61,810 nt of DNA from Sulfuritalea sp. (GCA_030247575.1 JAOTRV010000027.1:1-61810); one strand, 5' to 3'; shown: positions 7,473 to 17,413, counted from the first letter of the stretch. Notes: generated by a model from the sequence alone, not told the origin. Numbers and translations are program-made.

Positions 7473-7831
7473 GCCATGTGAAGTCCCGCGAAGTCGTGCT
7501 TGCCATCAAGATCACCGAAGACTTGCTCAAGGCGCTCGACGCCTTGCGCGAGGCCTGGAAGCGTGACGCCGCTTCGGTGCCGAAGGGTCTCTCGTGTTCG
7601 CAGTCGAAGGAAGGCCAGTTCGTCCTGGTGGCGGCCGAGTCGGCCTTCGTCACGCTGCCGGGGGCCTGTGTCGTCAAGGGGCTCGGCGCCATCGAAATGG
7701 TCGGCACGGAACCCGTTTTCGAGGAGGCGGCGAGTTCGAAGACCCTGGTGCTGAGGGATACCCCGGAAGGCTGGAAATTCTCCGTCAAATTCGTGCCGCC
7801 CATCGTGCGCGAACGAAACACCCGGCACTGA
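7469..7831 (+). CDS. hypothetical protein
   Basis: 120 residues, start ATG 7469 with AAAGGAAC eight bases upstream and a 4-base overlap with the preceding membrane-protein gene. The N-terminal third is an amphipathic helix (VVLAIKITEDLLKALDALRE), then a beta-rich part. It has no signal peptide, membrane segment or motif I can name. The coupling to a small membrane protein suggests a peripheral partner. Confidence 0.6.
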   Translation: MSHVKSREVVLAIKITEDLLKALDALREAWKRDAASVPKGLSCSQSKEGQFVLVAAESAFVTLPGACVVKGLGAIEMVGTEPVFEEAASSKTLVLRDTPEGWKFSVKFVPPIVRERNTRH

Positions 7832-7854
7832 ACTGCCTGCGCCGATTCCTTCCG

Positions 7855-8754
7855 CTACAGGCCTCGCGCCCATATCGGGCGCAGCCGGGCCGCTTCCGGC
7901 GCCGCGATGGCGGCGCGGATTTCCGTCAGCAGGCGCGGCTTCTCGGCGCCCAGCGTGCCTTTCAGCACCAGGCGGTTGGAGACGTGGTCGCTGCGGAAGA
8001 CTGTGCGCTTGAGCTCCAGCGCGGAGATGAGAGCTTCCATTTCGACGAACAATTCGCGCTGATCGCAAGGCTTCCAGTCCGGAAAGGCGGCGCAGAAACG
8101 CTCTTCGCCTTGCGGGAAGCTCACCACCAGCGTGGCCAGGTATTCGGGCTGCGTCGCGTTGGCCAGGCGCGCGGAATTCGCGGCGTGCTGCGCTGACAGC
8201 GTTCTGCCGCCGAGGCCGTTCAAGATCATCATCGAACGCCTGATGCCGGCCTGCTGCAATTTGTCGAGGGCTTCGCAGGTGCTGGCAACGGTTTCGCCCT
8301 TGTGCACCTTCGCCAGCACCTCGTCGTCGCCCGATTCGGCGCCGACGTAGACCATGCTCAGGCCCGCGGCCGCCAGCTCGCCGAGTTCGCCGACCGATTT
8401 CTTGCGCAGGTTGCGCGGCAGGCAGTAGCTGGAAACGCGGCGCACCGCCGGCAGGTGTTCGCGGATCGCGCCGAGGATTTCGAGCAGGCGCCGCGTCGGC
8501 AGCACCAGCGCGTCGCCGTCGGCGAGGAATACGCGGCGGATGTCGCTGCCGAAACGCTCGCCGCAGCGGCGCAGGGTCTCCAGCGTTTCCGCCGCATCGC
8601 GGGCGCGGAATTTTTTCTGCGGCGCGGTGTACATCTCGCAGAACGTGCATTGGTTCCACGAGCAGCCGTCGGTCACCGGCAGGATCAGCGACTCCGCCTC
8701 GCTCGGCGGGCGGAAGACGGGATCGACATAGCGGATGGGGAAGCCGGCGTTCAT
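7855..8754 (-). CDS. radical SAM protein, COG1032-like
   Basis: 299 residues from ATG 8754 (MNAGFPIRYVDPVF). The Fe-S motif is CSWNQCTFC with Cys31, Cys36 and Cys39, i.e. CX4CX2C, a spacing known in one subgroup of Elp3-like radical SAM enzymes. FLADGDAL and MVYVGAESGDDEVL are typical SAM-binding strands. The substrate is unknown. A longer form from 8796 is possible but lacks support. It is convergent with the preceding hypothetical gene and stands alone. Confidence 0.8.
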   Translation of the reverse strand: MNAGFPIRYVDPVFRPPSEAESLILPVTDGCSWNQCTFCEMYTAPQKKFRARDAAETLETLRRCGERFGSDIRRVFLADGDALVLPTRRLLEILGAIREHLPAVRRVSSYCLPRNLRKKSVGELGELAAAGLSMVYVGAESGDDEVLAKVHKGETVASTCEALDKLQQAGIRRSMMILNGLGGRTLSAQHAANSARLANATQPEYLATLVVSFPQGEERFCAAFPDWKPCDQRELFVEMEALISALELKRTVFRSDHVSNRLVLKGTLGAEKPRLLTEIRAAIAAPEAARLRPIWARGL

Positions 8755-8863
8755 CGGGGCAATTATGTCACGGGCGTTTTGCCCGAGTGACGACAATCCC
8801 TTTCAGGATTTCGCTCCCTGCGAGCGGTATGATGCGTCCCGCTCCACTCCCCACATCTGATCC

Positions 8864-10243
8864 ATGCCTTTCCCCGCCCTGGTCTTTGTCGACCTGGAAA
8901 CCACCGGCGCCACGGCGACGGCCGACCGCATCACCGAAATCGGCATTGTCGAGGTCGATGAGCAGGGTGTGCGCGAGTGGTCCTGCCTGGTCAACCCGGG
9001 CACGCCGATTTCCGGCTTCATCGAGCGCCTGACCGGGATTTCGAATGCGATGGTGGCGGACGCGCCGCCCTTCGAGGATGTTGCGGACGAGGTCAAGGCG
9101 CGTCTCGAAGGACGGCTGTTCATCGCCCACAACGCGCGCTTCGATTACGGCTTCCTGAAGAACGAATTCAAGCGCGCCGGCCACGATTTTCGCGCCACGG
9201 TCTTGTGTACCGTGAAGCTCTCGCGCAAGCTGTTTCCGCAGCATGCCAGGCACAACCTGGACAGCCTGATCGAGCGCCACGACCTCACCGTGAGCAGCCG
9301 GCACCGGGCCCTGGGCGACGCGCGGCTGATCCACCAGTTCTGGGGCCGCTTGCAGACCGAGGTGGAGCCCGAACTGCTGGCGCGGACGGTGAAGGCGCTG
9401 ACGGGGCGGCCGAGCCTGCCTGCCAACCTCGATGCGGCGGCGATCGACGATCTGCCGGAGGGGCCCGGCGTTTACCTCTTCTATGGCGAGAACGAACTGC
9501 CGCTGTATGTCGGCAAGAGCAAGGAGTTGAAGAAGCGCGTACTGGCGCACTTCGCATCCGATCACGCGGCGGCCCGGGAAATGAATCTGGCGCAGCAGGT
9601 GCGGCGCATCGAGTGCATCGAAACCGGCGGCGAGATCGGCGCGCTGCTCAGGGAGGCAGCGCTGATCAAGCAATTGCAGCCGATCCACAATCGTCATCTG
9701 CGGCGCAACGAGGAGGTCTGCTTCTGGCAGCTCGTCGAGGCGCGTCCCGGCGAGTGGCGGCCGAAACTGCTGATGGCCGACAACCTCGACTTCGGGCGGC
9801 AGGAGCACTTGTACGGGCCGTTCAAGAGCGCGCGGGATGCCAAGAAGAGTCTGACCGAACTGGCGAAGGAGCACGGGCTGTGCCATGCGCTGCTCGGACT
9901 GGAGAAGGTGAAACCGGGCAAGCCCTGTTTTGCGCACCAGTTGCAGCAATGCAAGGGCGCCTGCGTCGGCAAGGAGCCGGTTTCCTTCCACAGTGCGCGA
10001 CTGATGGCGGCGCTGGGCCGGCAGAAGCTGGTGTCCTGGCCCTTTGCCGGCCCGGCATGGATCAGGGAGGGCGACGAGGTGCACCTCGTCGACCACTGGC
10101 GGCATCTGGGCACGGCACGCAGCGAAGCGGACCTTTACGACCTGCTGGAGGCCGCACCGCCCGCGTTTGACCGCGACACTTATCGCATTCTGGTCAAGGC
10201 GGTCGATCGCATGACGCCGCTGGCGGCGAAGCCGGGGCGCTGA
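8864..10243 (+). CDS. DnaQ-like exonuclease fused to GIY-YIG (UvrC/Cho-type) nuclease
   Basis: 459 residues. The N-terminal DEDDh 3'-5' exonuclease has DLETTG (Asp10, Glu12), HNARFDYGFL (Asp94) and HRALGDARL (His147, Asp152). The central GIY-YIG domain has GVYLFYGE (202-209), YVGKS (215-219) and Arg225. The rest resembles the Cho/UvrC accessory region, with CFAHQLQQCKGAC. Such fusions are annotated as polymerase III epsilon-like or Cho-like and are thought to act in DNA repair. All catalytic residues are present. No operon partner. Confidence 0.88.
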   Translation: MPFPALVFVDLETTGATATADRITEIGIVEVDEQGVREWSCLVNPGTPISGFIERLTGISNAMVADAPPFEDVADEVKARLEGRLFIAHNARFDYGFLKNEFKRAGHDFRATVLCTVKLSRKLFPQHARHNLDSLIERHDLTVSSRHRALGDARLIHQFWGRLQTEVEPELLARTVKALTGRPSLPANLDAAAIDDLPEGPGVYLFYGENELPLYVGKSKELKKRVLAHFASDHAAAREMNLAQQVRRIECIETGGEIGALLREAALIKQLQPIHNRHLRRNEEVCFWQLVEARPGEWRPKLLMADNLDFGRQEHLYGPFKSARDAKKSLTELAKEHGLCHALLGLEKVKPGKPCFAHQLQQCKGACVGKEPVSFHSARLMAALGRQKLVSWPFAGPAWIREGDEVHLVDHWRHLGTARSEADLYDLLEAAPPAFDRDTYRILVKAVDRMTPLAAKPGR

Positions 10244-10280
10244 ACTCCCGGTCTAGTCCGGGCCTGGTCCGGGCGAAAAG

Positions 10281-10356
10281 GCGACGGCAGGGAGGCCGTC
10301 GCAAGGCGACTGTCAGCGCACGACCGAAACCCCTCGACCCCTGACTGCGGTCGAGG
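10281..10356. terminator. two stem-loops after the exonuclease fusion gene
   Basis: Perfect stem GCGACGGC / GCCGTCGC at 10281-10302 and a second stem CCTCGACC / GGTCGAGG at 10332-10356. Neither has a U-tract, so they may act as attenuating hairpins or mRNA 3' protection rather than classical intrinsic terminators. They lie between convergent genes. Confidence 0.45.
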
Positions 10357-10368
10357 AATGGGAGCAGT

Positions 10369-10617
10369 TCAGCTCGATGCGCCGGGTTTGCGGCCGGGGC
10401 TCTTGGGCGGAATGTAACCCGCGACACGGCACAGCACGGCTTCGACCTTCTGGCCGTCGGTGTTGAAGCGGGTCACGCTGCACTTGGAAATCTCGCCGCG
10501 CGCCGACAGGTCGGAAATCGAACGGCGCACCTTCGCCAGCGAGAGACCCGTGGCGGCCGCAATTTCCGAGTCGAAACGCTGACCGTTGTTTTTCAAATAT
10601 TGCATGATCTCTTGCAT
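10369..10617 (-). CDS. small winged-helix transcriptional regulator-like protein
   Basis: 82 residues from ATG 10617 (MQEIMQYLKNNG), chosen because GGAG lies eight bases upstream; longer in-frame starts reach 10737. DSEIAAATGLSLAKVRRSISDLSARGEISKCSVTRF is a winged-helix DNA-binding unit (seen as blocks EIAAATGLSLAKVRRSISDL and GEISKCSV), followed by a Pro/Lys-rich tail. It resembles FaeA-like or archaeal-type single-domain regulators. The target is unknown. Confidence 0.65.
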   Translation of the reverse strand: MQEIMQYLKNNGQRFDSEIAAATGLSLAKVRRSISDLSARGEISKCSVTRFNTDGQKVEAVLCRVAGYIPPKSPGRKPGASS

Positions 10618-10752
10618 ATCAAGTGCTCCGCGTGAAGGTGAAATCATGGAATCCACCGCTTGCATGTGACAACATCGCCTGCGAGAGGCCTGCGTTCGAG
10701 AACGAAGGAAAAGTGATCTTTCGCCACCTTTTGCCATCCTTTCTCAAATTGC

Positions 10753-10828
10753 TGGTGGGCCCAGCGAGACTCGAACTCGCAACCAAAGGATTATGAGTCC
10801 TCTGCTCTAACCATTGAGCTACAGGCCC
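10753..10828 (-). tRNA. ileX: tRNA-Ile(CAU), lysidine type
   Basis: A complete cloverleaf on the minus strand with encoded CCA. The acceptor stem GGGCCTG pairs with TGGGCCC; the D arm is GCTC...GAGC; the anticodon stem GAGGA/TCCTT encloses the loop CTCATAA, so the anticodon is CAU; the T arm is GCGAG TTCGAGT CTCGC. The overall sequence follows the Ile2 tRNA rather than Met tRNAs, so C34 is expected to be converted to lysidine by TilS to read AUA. It lies 51 bases after rpoD on the same strand. Confidence 0.93.
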
Positions 10829-10879
10829 TTGTTTGCTTGGCAACGGCTTCCGTTGCTCCGGGCCGTTGGTACTGCGCAA

Positions 10880-13156
10880 TCAGGTTTCGGAATCGAGGAA
10901 GCTGCGAAGCTTCTCCGAGCGGGTCGGGTGACGCAGCTTGCGCAATGCCTTGGCTTCTATCTGGCGGATGCGCTCGCGAGTCACGTCGAACTGCTTGCCG
11001 ACTTCTTCCAGGGTGTGATCGGTGTTCATTTCGATGCCGAAACGCATGCGCAGCACCTTGGCCTCGCGCGGCGTGAGGCTGTCCAGCACCTCCTTGGTCA
11101 CCTCGCGCAGGCTGGCGAACAGGGCCGCATCGCCCGGCGACAGCGTCGCCATGTCTTCGATGAAATCGCCCAGATGGGAATCGTCGTCGTCGCCGATCGG
11201 CGTTTCCATGGAGATCGGCTCCTTGGAGATCTTGAGGATCTTGCGGATCTTCTCCTCGGGCATTTCCATCTTCACCGCCAGCGTCGCCGGATCGGGTTCG
11301 AGGCCGGTTTCCTGCAGGATCTGGCGGCTGATGCGGTTCATCTTGTTGATGGTCTCGATCATGTGCACCGGAATGCGGATGGTGCGCGCCTGGTCGGCGA
11401 TCGAACGCGTGATGGCCTGGCGAATCCACCAGGTGGCGTAGGTCGAGAACTTGTAGCCGCGACGGTATTCGAATTTGTCTACCGCCTTCATCAGGCCGAT
11501 GTTGCCTTCCTGGATCAGGTCGAGGAACTGCAGGCCGCGATTGGTGTACTTCTTGGCGATCGAGATCACCAGGCGCAGGTTGGCCTCGGTCATCTCGCGC
11601 TTGGCGCGCCGCGCCTTGGCTTCGCCGGTGGACATCTGCTTGTTGATGTCCTTGAGTTCCTTGAGCGGAATGCCGATGCGGTTCTGCAGGTCGATCAGGC
11701 GCTGCTGCTCTTCGAGGATGTTCGGCGCGGCGCGCATCAGCTGCGAGGCGTAGGGCTTGCCCGACTGCACTTCGTGCTTGAGCCATTCCATGTCGGTTTC
11801 GTGGCCGGGAAACACCTTGATGAAGTGCGCGCGCGGCATGTGCGCCTTGTCCACACAGAGATGCAGGATCTTGCGTTCGTGGCTGCGCACCGCTTCGACC
11901 ATGCCGCGTACCGAGTCGCACAGGCGCTCGATCGACTTGGCGGTGAAGCGGATGTTCATCAGTTCGTCGGAAATCTGCTTCTGCAGGCGCAGATAACCCT
12001 TGTCCTGCGACCCCTTTTTCGCCAGCGTCGGCTGCAGCTTGGAAAACAGCGCGTGGATCACGGAGAAGCGCTCGAGGGCGTCCTGCTTGAGCTGCAGCAG
12101 CGAGGCGGAAATCCGCGCGCTGCCGTCGTCGTCCTCGTCCTCGGTATCCTCTTCGACTTCCAGCTCTTCGTCCTCTGCCAGCGCCTCGATGTCATCTTCG
12201 GTGGCGTTGGGGTCGATCAGGCCATCGACCAGTTCGTCGATGCGCATTTCGTCGCGCGCCACCTTGCCGGCCGTTTCCAGCATTTCGGCGATGGTCGTCG
12301 GGCAGGCGGAAATCGCCATGATCATGTGCTTGAGGCCGTCCTCGATGCGCTTGGCGATTTCGATTTCGCCTTCGCGGGTGAGGAGCTCGACCGAGCCCAT
12401 CTCTCGCATGTACATGCGCACCGGGTCGGTGGTGCGGCCGAATTCGGAATCGACCGTGGACAGGGCCTGTTCGGCTTCTTCCTCGACTTCGGCGGCATCG
12501 ACCGGCGCCGGAGCCGATTCGTTGAGCAGCAGATCATCGACGGCAGGCGCTTCGTCGAACACCTGGATCGCCATGTCGTTGAAGGTGGAGATGATCGATT
12601 CGATCTGCTCCGCATCCACCAGGTCATCGGGCAGATGGTCGTTGATTTCGGCGTAGGTCAGGTAGCCGCGTTCCTTGCCCAGCGCGATCAGGTTCTTCAG
12701 GCGCGTGCGCTTGGTGTCCATGTCGATCGGCGTCGCTTCCGGCGCGATCAGCTTTTCCTTGCCCTTGCGGCCGCGCGATTCGGCGATGGCCTTGGCCACC
12801 GACTTGGCGGCGATCGGCTTGGGCTGCGCAGGTGCCGGCGCGGCGACTTCGACTGCCGGCGCCTCATGTTTCGCGGCCTTGGCCGGCGCGGCCTTTGCGG
12901 GGGCCTTGGCCGGCGCGGCTTTCCCCGGGGCAGTCTTGGCCGGAGCCTTGGCGGCAGCCTTCACCGGCGCTTTGGCCGGAGCCTTGGCGACGACTTTCGC
13001 CGGGGCCTTGGGTGCGGGCTTCTTGGCGACCGGCTTGGCGGCAGCCTTGATGGAGACGGGCTTTTTGGCGGGCACGGTCTTCTTCGGGGCAGCTTTCTTG
13101 GCGACCGGCTTGGCGGCGGCCTTGGATTTGTTCTGCTTCGCGATTTCCTTGGGCAT
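10880..13156 (-). CDS. rpoD: RNA polymerase primary sigma factor RpoD
   Basis: 758 residues. Residues 1 to about 135 are a low-complexity Lys/Ala/Pro tract like a histone-H1 tail. Region 1.1 follows ([26 protein letters not shown]), then 1.2 ([11 protein letters not shown]), a long acidic non-conserved region ([18 protein letters not shown]), regions 2.3-2.4 ([19 protein letters not shown]), and 4.2 ([21 protein letters not shown]). It directs core polymerase to housekeeping promoters. It is the last protein gene of the rpsU-yqeY-dnaG-rpoD operon, and tRNA-Ile follows. The tail is longer than in E. coli (613 residues in total) but is common in betaproteobacteria. Confidence 0.98.
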   Translation of the reverse strand: MPKEIAKQNKSKAAAKPVAKKAAPKKTVPAKKPVSIKAAAKPVAKKPAPKAPAKVVAKAPAKAPVKAAAKAPAKTAPGKAAPAKAPAKAAPAKAAKHEAPAVEVAAPAPAQPKPIAAKSVAKAIAESRGRKGKEKLIAPEATPIDMDTKRTRLKNLIALGKERGYLTYAEINDHLPDDLVDAEQIESIISTFNDMAIQVFDEAPAVDDLLLNESAPAPVDAAEVEEEAEQALSTVDSEFGRTTDPVRMYMREMGSVELLTREGEIEIAKRIEDGLKHMIMAISACPTTIAEMLETAGKVARDEMRIDELVDGLIDPNATEDDIEALAEDEELEVEEDTEDEDDDGSARISASLLQLKQDALERFSVIHALFSKLQPTLAKKGSQDKGYLRLQKQISDELMNIRFTAKSIERLCDSVRGMVEAVRSHERKILHLCVDKAHMPRAHFIKVFPGHETDMEWLKHEVQSGKPYASQLMRAAPNILEEQQRLIDLQNRIGIPLKELKDINKQMSTGEAKARRAKREMTEANLRLVISIAKKYTNRGLQFLDLIQEGNIGLMKAVDKFEYRRGYKFSTYATWWIRQAITRSIADQARTIRIPVHMIETINKMNRISRQILQETGLEPDPATLAVKMEMPEEKIRKILKISKEPISMETPIGDDDDSHLGDFIEDMATLSPGDAALFASLREVTKEVLDSLTPREAKVLRMRFGIEMNTDHTLEEVGKQFDVTRERIRQIEAKALRKLRHPTRSEKLRSFLDSET

Positions 13157-13274
13157 GACTATCCTCTGCTGGAACGCGATTGCGGCGCGGCACTGTCGGT
13201 CAGGGAAACACCGTGAAGTTAACGGGTAAACCGACTCAGCGCGCCGTATAAGCGTTGGAGAACCAAGAAGTATA

Positions 13275-15029
13275 TCACAGGGGGGTACCCCCCGTCGAGG
13301 GCGCCCCAGGACGCTTCTTTGCCAGCAGCTCGGCCAGGCGCTGGCGATCTTCCTGGCTCAGGCCCTGCCGGGCGCGGGCGGTGAGTTCCTCGATCTCGGC
13401 GGTCAGGGCCGTCTGGCGCAGGCGCGAGACGGAATCATTGAAAACGGTTTCGAGGGCGCCCAGATCGACTTCTTCCACCATGTTCGCCGCGATGCCGGAG
13501 ATCAGCCCTTCGTGCGCCGTGCCGCGGAAGAATTCGAGCAGGAGGCCGAAGCCGCCGGCCGGCAATTCGCCGTGTTCGATGGCGTCGGCGATCGCAATCA
13601 GCGCATCGCCTTCCACGCGTTCGCGGTCGATCAGCTCCAGCGGCAGGTTGGCGGCCCACTCCGGCTTGTGCAGCAGGATTTGCAGCAGCTTGTATTCAAT
13701 GGAAGACGGCACCGGCCGCTGCTTCATCTGCGCCGGCGCGTAGCGGCTGCGGGCCAGCGGCTTGAGGCCGCATTGAGCCTCGACTTCCGCCTGCGAGACT
13801 TGGGCGCGCTGGGCGATTTCCTTGGTCAACTGGACCCGCAGTATCGGCGCGGACATCTTCTGCAGCAGCGGCTTGGCCTCGTGCACCAGCATGGCGCGGC
13901 CTTCGGCAGTGTTTGGATTGGTGCGCTTGACCAGTTCGCGCAGGAGGAATTCGCTGAGGCGCGTGGCGCTTCGCGTCTGCTGCACGAAGGACTCCCGGCC
14001 ATGCTCGCGGATGAACTCGTCCGGGTCCTGGTTGCCGGGCATCTGGAGGATTTCGACGGTCTTGTTGTCGGCCAGGTGGCTCAGGCTCACTTCCATGGCG
14101 CGCCACGCGGCGCGGTCGCCGGCGCTGTCGCGGTCGAAGCAGAACACCACGCGACTGGCCTGCTTCAGCAGTTTTTGCACGTTGGCGTCGGTGGCCGCCG
14201 TGCCGAGGGTCGCCACGACGTTCTCGACGCCGGCCTGCACCAGGCCGACGACGTCCATGTAGCCCTCGACCACCAGCACCGTGTCCTCTTCCTGGATGGC
14301 CTTGCGCGCCTGCGGCAGGCCGTAGAGTTCGCGGCCCTTTTCGAACAGCGGCGTCTCCGGCGAGTTCAGGTATTTCGGTTCGCCTTCGCCGATCACCCGG
14401 CCGCCGAAACCGATCACGTTGCCGCGCTGGTCGAGGATGGGGAACATCACGCGGTCGCGGAAGCGGTCGTAGCGGCGGCCCTGTTCATTGACGATGACCA
14501 GGCCGCATTCGACCAGCGCCGGATCGTTGTAATCGGGAAAGACCTGCTGCAGGCCCTGCCAGCCGTCGGGGGCGTAGCCGAGCCCGAATTTTGCGGCGAT
14601 TTCCCCCGTCAGGCCGCGATTCTTGAGGTAGTCGACGGCCTTCGGCGAGGCTTTCAACTGGTCGCGGTAGAAGTGCATGGCGCGCGCCATGACGTCGGTC
14701 AGCGGCGCCTTCTTCGCCCGCTCGGCGCGGTTGCGCTCTTCGTGCGGCACCTGCAGGCCGGCCGAGGAGGCCAGATCCTCGACGGCCTCGATGAAGCCGA
14801 TGCCGGCATGCTGCATCAGGAAGCCGATCGCGCTGCCGTGGGCGCCGCAGCCGAAGCAGTGATAGAACTGCTTGGACGGGCTGACCGTGAAGGACGGGGT
14901 TTTCTCCGAATGGAACGGGCAGCAGGCGCTGTAGTTGGCGCCCGCCTTGCGCAGCGGGACGTAGCGTTCAACCACGTCGACGATGTCGACGCGGGCAAGC
15001 AGTTCCTGGACGAAGCTTTCTGGGATCAC
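13275..15029 (-). CDS. dnaG: DNA primase DnaG
   Basis: 584 residues from a GTG at 15029 ([19 protein letters not shown]), the position at which homologues begin; the open frame continues to 15086. The N-terminal CHC2 zinc finger has Cys37, His40, Cys58 and Cys61. A TOPRIM core follows ([23 protein letters not shown]), and the C-terminal part binds DnaB helicase. It makes RNA primers for replication. The order rpsU-yqeY-dnaG-rpoD is the standard macromolecular-synthesis operon. The last codons read GGTPL-stop and overlap a perfect 14-bp palindrome. Confidence 0.97.
   Translation of the reverse strand: MIPESFVQELLARVDIVDVVERYVPLRKAGANYSACCPFHSEKTPSFTVSPSKQFYHCFGCGAHGSAIGFLMQHAGIGFIEAVEDLASSAGLQVPHEERNRAERAKKAPLTDVMARAMHFYRDQLKASPKAVDYLKNRGLTGEIAAKFGLGYAPDGWQGLQQVFPDYNDPALVECGLVIVNEQGRRYDRFRDRVMFPILDQRGNVIGFGGRVIGEGEPKYLNSPETPLFEKGRELYGLPQARKAIQEEDTVLVVEGYMDVVGLVQAGVENVVATLGTAATDANVQKLLKQASRVVFCFDRDSAGDRAAWRAMEVSLSHLADNKTVEILQMPGNQDPDEFIREHGRESFVQQTRSATRLSEFLLRELVKRTNPNTAEGRAMLVHEAKPLLQKMSAPILRVQLTKEIAQRAQVSQAEVEAQCGLKPLARSRYAPAQMKQRPVPSSIEYKLLQILLHKPEWAANLPLELIDRERVEGDALIAIADAIEHGELPAGGFGLLLEFFRGTAHEGLISGIAANMVEEVDLGALETVFNDSVSRLRQTALTAEIEELTARARQGLSQEDRQRLAELLAKKRPGAPSTGGTPL
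13280..13293. repeat. perfect G6/C6 palindrome at dnaG end
   Basis: GGGGGGTACCCCCC, three bases from the dnaG stop codon, in the 118-base gap before rpoD. A dyad without a loop could form a cruciform or an mRNA pairing signal. It may matter for processing of the dnaG-rpoD message; in other bacteria this junction is cleaved by RNase E. Confidence 0.7.
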
Positions 15030-15111
15030 GGAGATATTATGTGCCCGGACGCCGCGCAGCGGCAGAACCGACGCCGCCCCTCGCACTGGAAGGGGCGGCG
15101 GAGGGCTCCGG

Positions 15112-15561
15112 CTAGGCGCCGGAGAGTTTCGCCTTGACCAGCTTCGAGACTTCGCCCATGTCGGCGCGGCCTGCCACCTGCGGCTTGACCAGCCCGATCA
15201 CCTTGCCCATGTCGGATGGCGCCTTGGCGCCCGATTGGGCGATGGCCGCGACGATGATCGCTTCGATCTCGGCGGCGCCGAGGCCCTGCGGCATGTAGTC
15301 GGCCAGCACCGAGGCTTCGTATTTCTCGGCATCGGCCAGATCCTGGCGCTTGGCGGCTTCGTACTGGGCGATCGAATCCTTGCGCTGCTTGAGCATCTTC
15401 TCGATCACCGCGATCACCGCGGCGTCGTCGATCACCAGCTTCTCATCGACACGCTTCTGCTTGATGGCGGCGCGCAACAGGCTCAGGGCGTCCTTGCGGG
15501 CCTTCTCGCCGGCCTTCATGGCCGCTTTCCAGTCGTCGTCGATACGCGATTCGAGGCTCAT
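15112..15561 (-). CDS. yqeY: GatB/YqeY domain protein
   Basis: 149 residues from ATG 15561, with AAGGA seven bases upstream. It matches the YqeY family throughout: LESRIDDDWKAAMKAGEK, LSLLRAAIKQK, ADYMPQGL, DMGKVIGLVKP. The domain is related to the tail of the GatB amidotransferase subunit, which contacts tRNA; the role of free-standing YqeY is not settled. Its place between rpsU and dnaG is standard in betaproteobacteria. Confidence 0.93.
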   Translation of the reverse strand: MSLESRIDDDWKAAMKAGEKARKDALSLLRAAIKQKRVDEKLVIDDAAVIAVIEKMLKQRKDSIAQYEAAKRQDLADAEKYEASVLADYMPQGLGAAEIEAIIVAAIAQSGAKAPSDMGKVIGLVKPQVAGRADMGEVSKLVKAKLSGA

Positions 15562-15621
15562 CACATCGTCCTTTTCAGTCGCCGGGATACCGTCCGCGGC
15601 TCACGCCGCGAACATAAAGCA

Positions 15622-15646
15622 CAAAAACCGCCGGAAGGCGGTTTTT
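15622..15646 (-). terminator. intrinsic terminator / attenuator after rpsU
   Basis: Stem AAAACCGCC / GGCGGTTTT with a GGAA loop; on the minus strand the stem is followed by a T-run. It lies 54 bases past the rpsU stop and before yqeY, so it can lower transcription into dnaG and rpoD, as is known for this operon in E. coli. Flanking A- and T-runs make it bidirectional. Confidence 0.8.
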
Positions 15647-15699
15647 ACGATCAAGCGGTACTACCAGCAGTTCGCCCGGAAGGCGCGAACAGTGCCGGT

Positions 15700-15912
15700 T
15701 CAATACATCTTGGGCGGCAGAAGCTGGCTGCGAATGCGCTTGTGATGGCGCTTGACTGCCGCAGCCGCCTTGCGCTTGCGCTCGGTGGTGGGCTTTTCGT
15801 AGAACTCGCGTGCGCGCAGCTCGGTCAGCAGACCAGTCTTTTCAATGGCGCGCTTGAAGCGGCGGATCGCAACTTCAAACGGCTCGTTTTCCTTGAGGCG
15901 AATACCCGGCAT
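15700..15912 (-). CDS. rpsU: 30S ribosomal protein S21
   Basis: 70 residues, full length: [21 protein letters not shown], then [17 protein letters not shown] and the basic tail [17 protein letters not shown]21 takes part in mRNA binding at the 30S platform. It is first in the operon and followed by a terminator. CTCTCCAGG (GGAG on the coding strand) precedes the start. Confidence 0.97.
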   Translation of the reverse strand: MPGIRLKENEPFEVAIRRFKRAIEKTGLLTELRAREFYEKPTTERKRKAAAAVKRHHKRIRSQLLPPKMY

Positions 15913-15945
15913 TGCAATAATCCTGGAGAGGCGGGAAAGGCGCGC

Positions 15946-15973
15946 ATTCTAAACGCTTTGCCATTGATGTCAA
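15946..15973 (-). promoter_or_regulatory. sigma70 promoter of the rpsU operon
   Basis: On the minus strand TTGACA (15973-15968), 16-base spacer, TAGAAT (15951-15946), 34 bases before the rpsU start. Near-consensus, as expected for the promoter driving S21, primase and sigma factor synthesis. Confidence 0.75.
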
Positions 15974-15990
15974 TCGTTTTGGAGCCGGTT

Positions 15991-17067
15991 TCAGGCCAGC
16001 CGCAATCCCGTCACCAGCCAGCGTGCCGCTTCGCCGGCGCCGCCGGCCAACGGCACTGCAGGCGGCGGCGCCTGCCGGAGGCGGTTCAATGCCGCGATGA
16101 AATCACCGGCCAGCAGTCGCTCGCGCGTCAGCATTTCGGCACGGGCATGGGTGCCGAGCCAGGCTGCGAGGTAGCGGGTTTCCGGCCAGTCGTCGCGTTG
16201 CAGGTACAGGATCGGGATGCCGCTGCACGCCGCCTCGACGAAAGTGCCGTAGCCGGGCTTGGTCACTACCGCATCGACGCTGGCGAGCAGGTCGCTGAAA
16301 TTCAGGCCGGGCACATCGAAGCTCCGGATATCGTCGCGCTCGAATTTCCATGCGGCAGGCACCAGAAAGTTCAAGCCCGGAGTTAGCGGCCACTCCGTCA
16401 CGGGCAGGCGGAACTCCATGCCGCCCATCGCCAGCAGAGCCCAGCGCTGGTTCGGGTCCAAGTCGAGCAGTTGCGCCACGCGCGCGCGATCACGGCGGCC
16501 GAGCTGCGCAATCGGCGCGATGTCGTGCCGCTGCTGCAAGTCCGCCATCGGCAGGCCGGGCGTAACGCGCAGGAAGCCTTGGACCCCGTTGTAGGCGGCC
16601 AGCATCTGGGCATGGATTTTCCCGGCCCACGGTTCGTTGCCGAAGTAATGCGCAAACAGGTCGGCCCAGTTCAGCGAGCACAGGCCGGCGGCGGGAATGC
16701 GGACTTCTGCGGCAGCGGCCAGCGGCAGGTAGGCGACATTGCTCAGCAGCGCATCGACTTGGTGCCGCCGCAGCCATGTTGCCTCGGCCGCGACCCGTTG
16801 CGGCCAGTCGGCGTGAAACTCGCGATAGCGCTGTGCGCTCGCGGCGAGGTCGATATCCACGGCGTTGTGCATGGCAAAGCCGAAGTCGCGCGCTTCCCGG
16901 ATATGTTCGAATTCGGCGCCGATGCGGCGCGCCAGTTGTTCGCGCGGCAGCGCACTGCGCACCGTCAGGCGCACGTTCGGAGCGAGCGAGGAAAGCGCAT
17001 CCAGCACCGGCGCGGTCTGCGCCAGATGGCCCAGGCCATGGGCCGATATGTCGACCATCAGGTGCAC
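15991..17067 (-). CDS. glycosyltransferase-like protein (GT-B fold)
   Basis: 358 residues; the start is ATG 17067 or ATG 17058. The N-terminus DISAHGLGHLAQTAPVLDAL is the glycine-rich first loop of GT28/MurG-like and arabinokinase N-terminal domains. The C-terminal half has VVTKPGYGTFVEAACSGIPILYL, the usual nucleotide-sugar-binding segment. No membrane helix. The acceptor is unknown. It starts 6 bases behind a small receiver-like gene, so the two form an operon. Confidence 0.7.
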   Translation of the reverse strand: MHLMVDISAHGLGHLAQTAPVLDALSSLAPNVRLTVRSALPREQLARRIGAEFEHIREARDFGFAMHNAVDIDLAASAQRYREFHADWPQRVAAEATWLRRHQVDALLSNVAYLPLAAAAEVRIPAAGLCSLNWADLFAHYFGNEPWAGKIHAQMLAAYNGVQGFLRVTPGLPMADLQQRHDIAPIAQLGRRDRARVAQLLDLDPNQRWALLAMGGMEFRLPVTEWPLTPGLNFLVPAAWKFERDDIRSFDVPGLNFSDLLASVDAVVTKPGYGTFVEAACSGIPILYLQRDDWPETRYLAAWLGTHARAEMLTRERLLAGDFIAALNRLRQAPPPAVPLAGGAGEAARWLVTGLRLA

Positions 17068-17073
17068 CGGGTT

Positions 17074-17397
17074 TCAGCCGGGGAGCTTGAGGCGGCGCTT
17101 GATGCGCAGGTCGATGGAGCTGCGCGCGGCGAAATCGGTGGCGCCGGCCGCCTTCGCTGCCGCGACGGCGTCGCCGTCGAAGGTCGGGCCGCAGGTGACG
17201 ATGTCGACTTCCGGATGGAGCGCGCGCAGTCGCGCGATTTCCGCCAGCGCATCGCCCCGGCCGAGGTCGATGACGATGCAGTCGGGCGTCTCGTTGCTTG
17301 TTCGCGGCAGCATCTTGACGCCGGCGGCCGACCAGATGTGGGTCAGGCGCAGGCGGGTGGTCAGGTCGTGGCAGAGGAGCAGGATTTTCTTGGTCAT
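17074..17397 (-). CDS. receiver-like small protein
   Basis: 107 residues from ATG 17397. MTKKILLLCHDLTTRLRLTHIW is the first strand and helix of a CheY-like fold, CIVIDLGRG corresponds to the phospho-acceptor strand (Asp at the end of the hydrophobic strand), and DIVTCGPTFDGD follows the order of the family. The acidic pair after strand 1 is reduced to a single Asp, so phosphorylation is doubtful. It precedes the glycosyltransferase-like gene by 6 bases and may regulate it. Confidence 0.6.
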   Translation of the reverse strand: MTKKILLLCHDLTTRLRLTHIWSAAGVKMLPRTSNETPDCIVIDLGRGDALAEIARLRALHPEVDIVTCGPTFDGDAVAAAKAAGATDFAARSSIDLRIKRRLKLPG

Positions 17398-17413
17398 GTG
17401 ATTCTGTTGCCGG

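Noticed and set aside
10814-13216. 800-residue plus-strand open frame
   Set aside because: Antisense of rpoD; low-complexity sequence, no ribosome site, and rpoD is certain.
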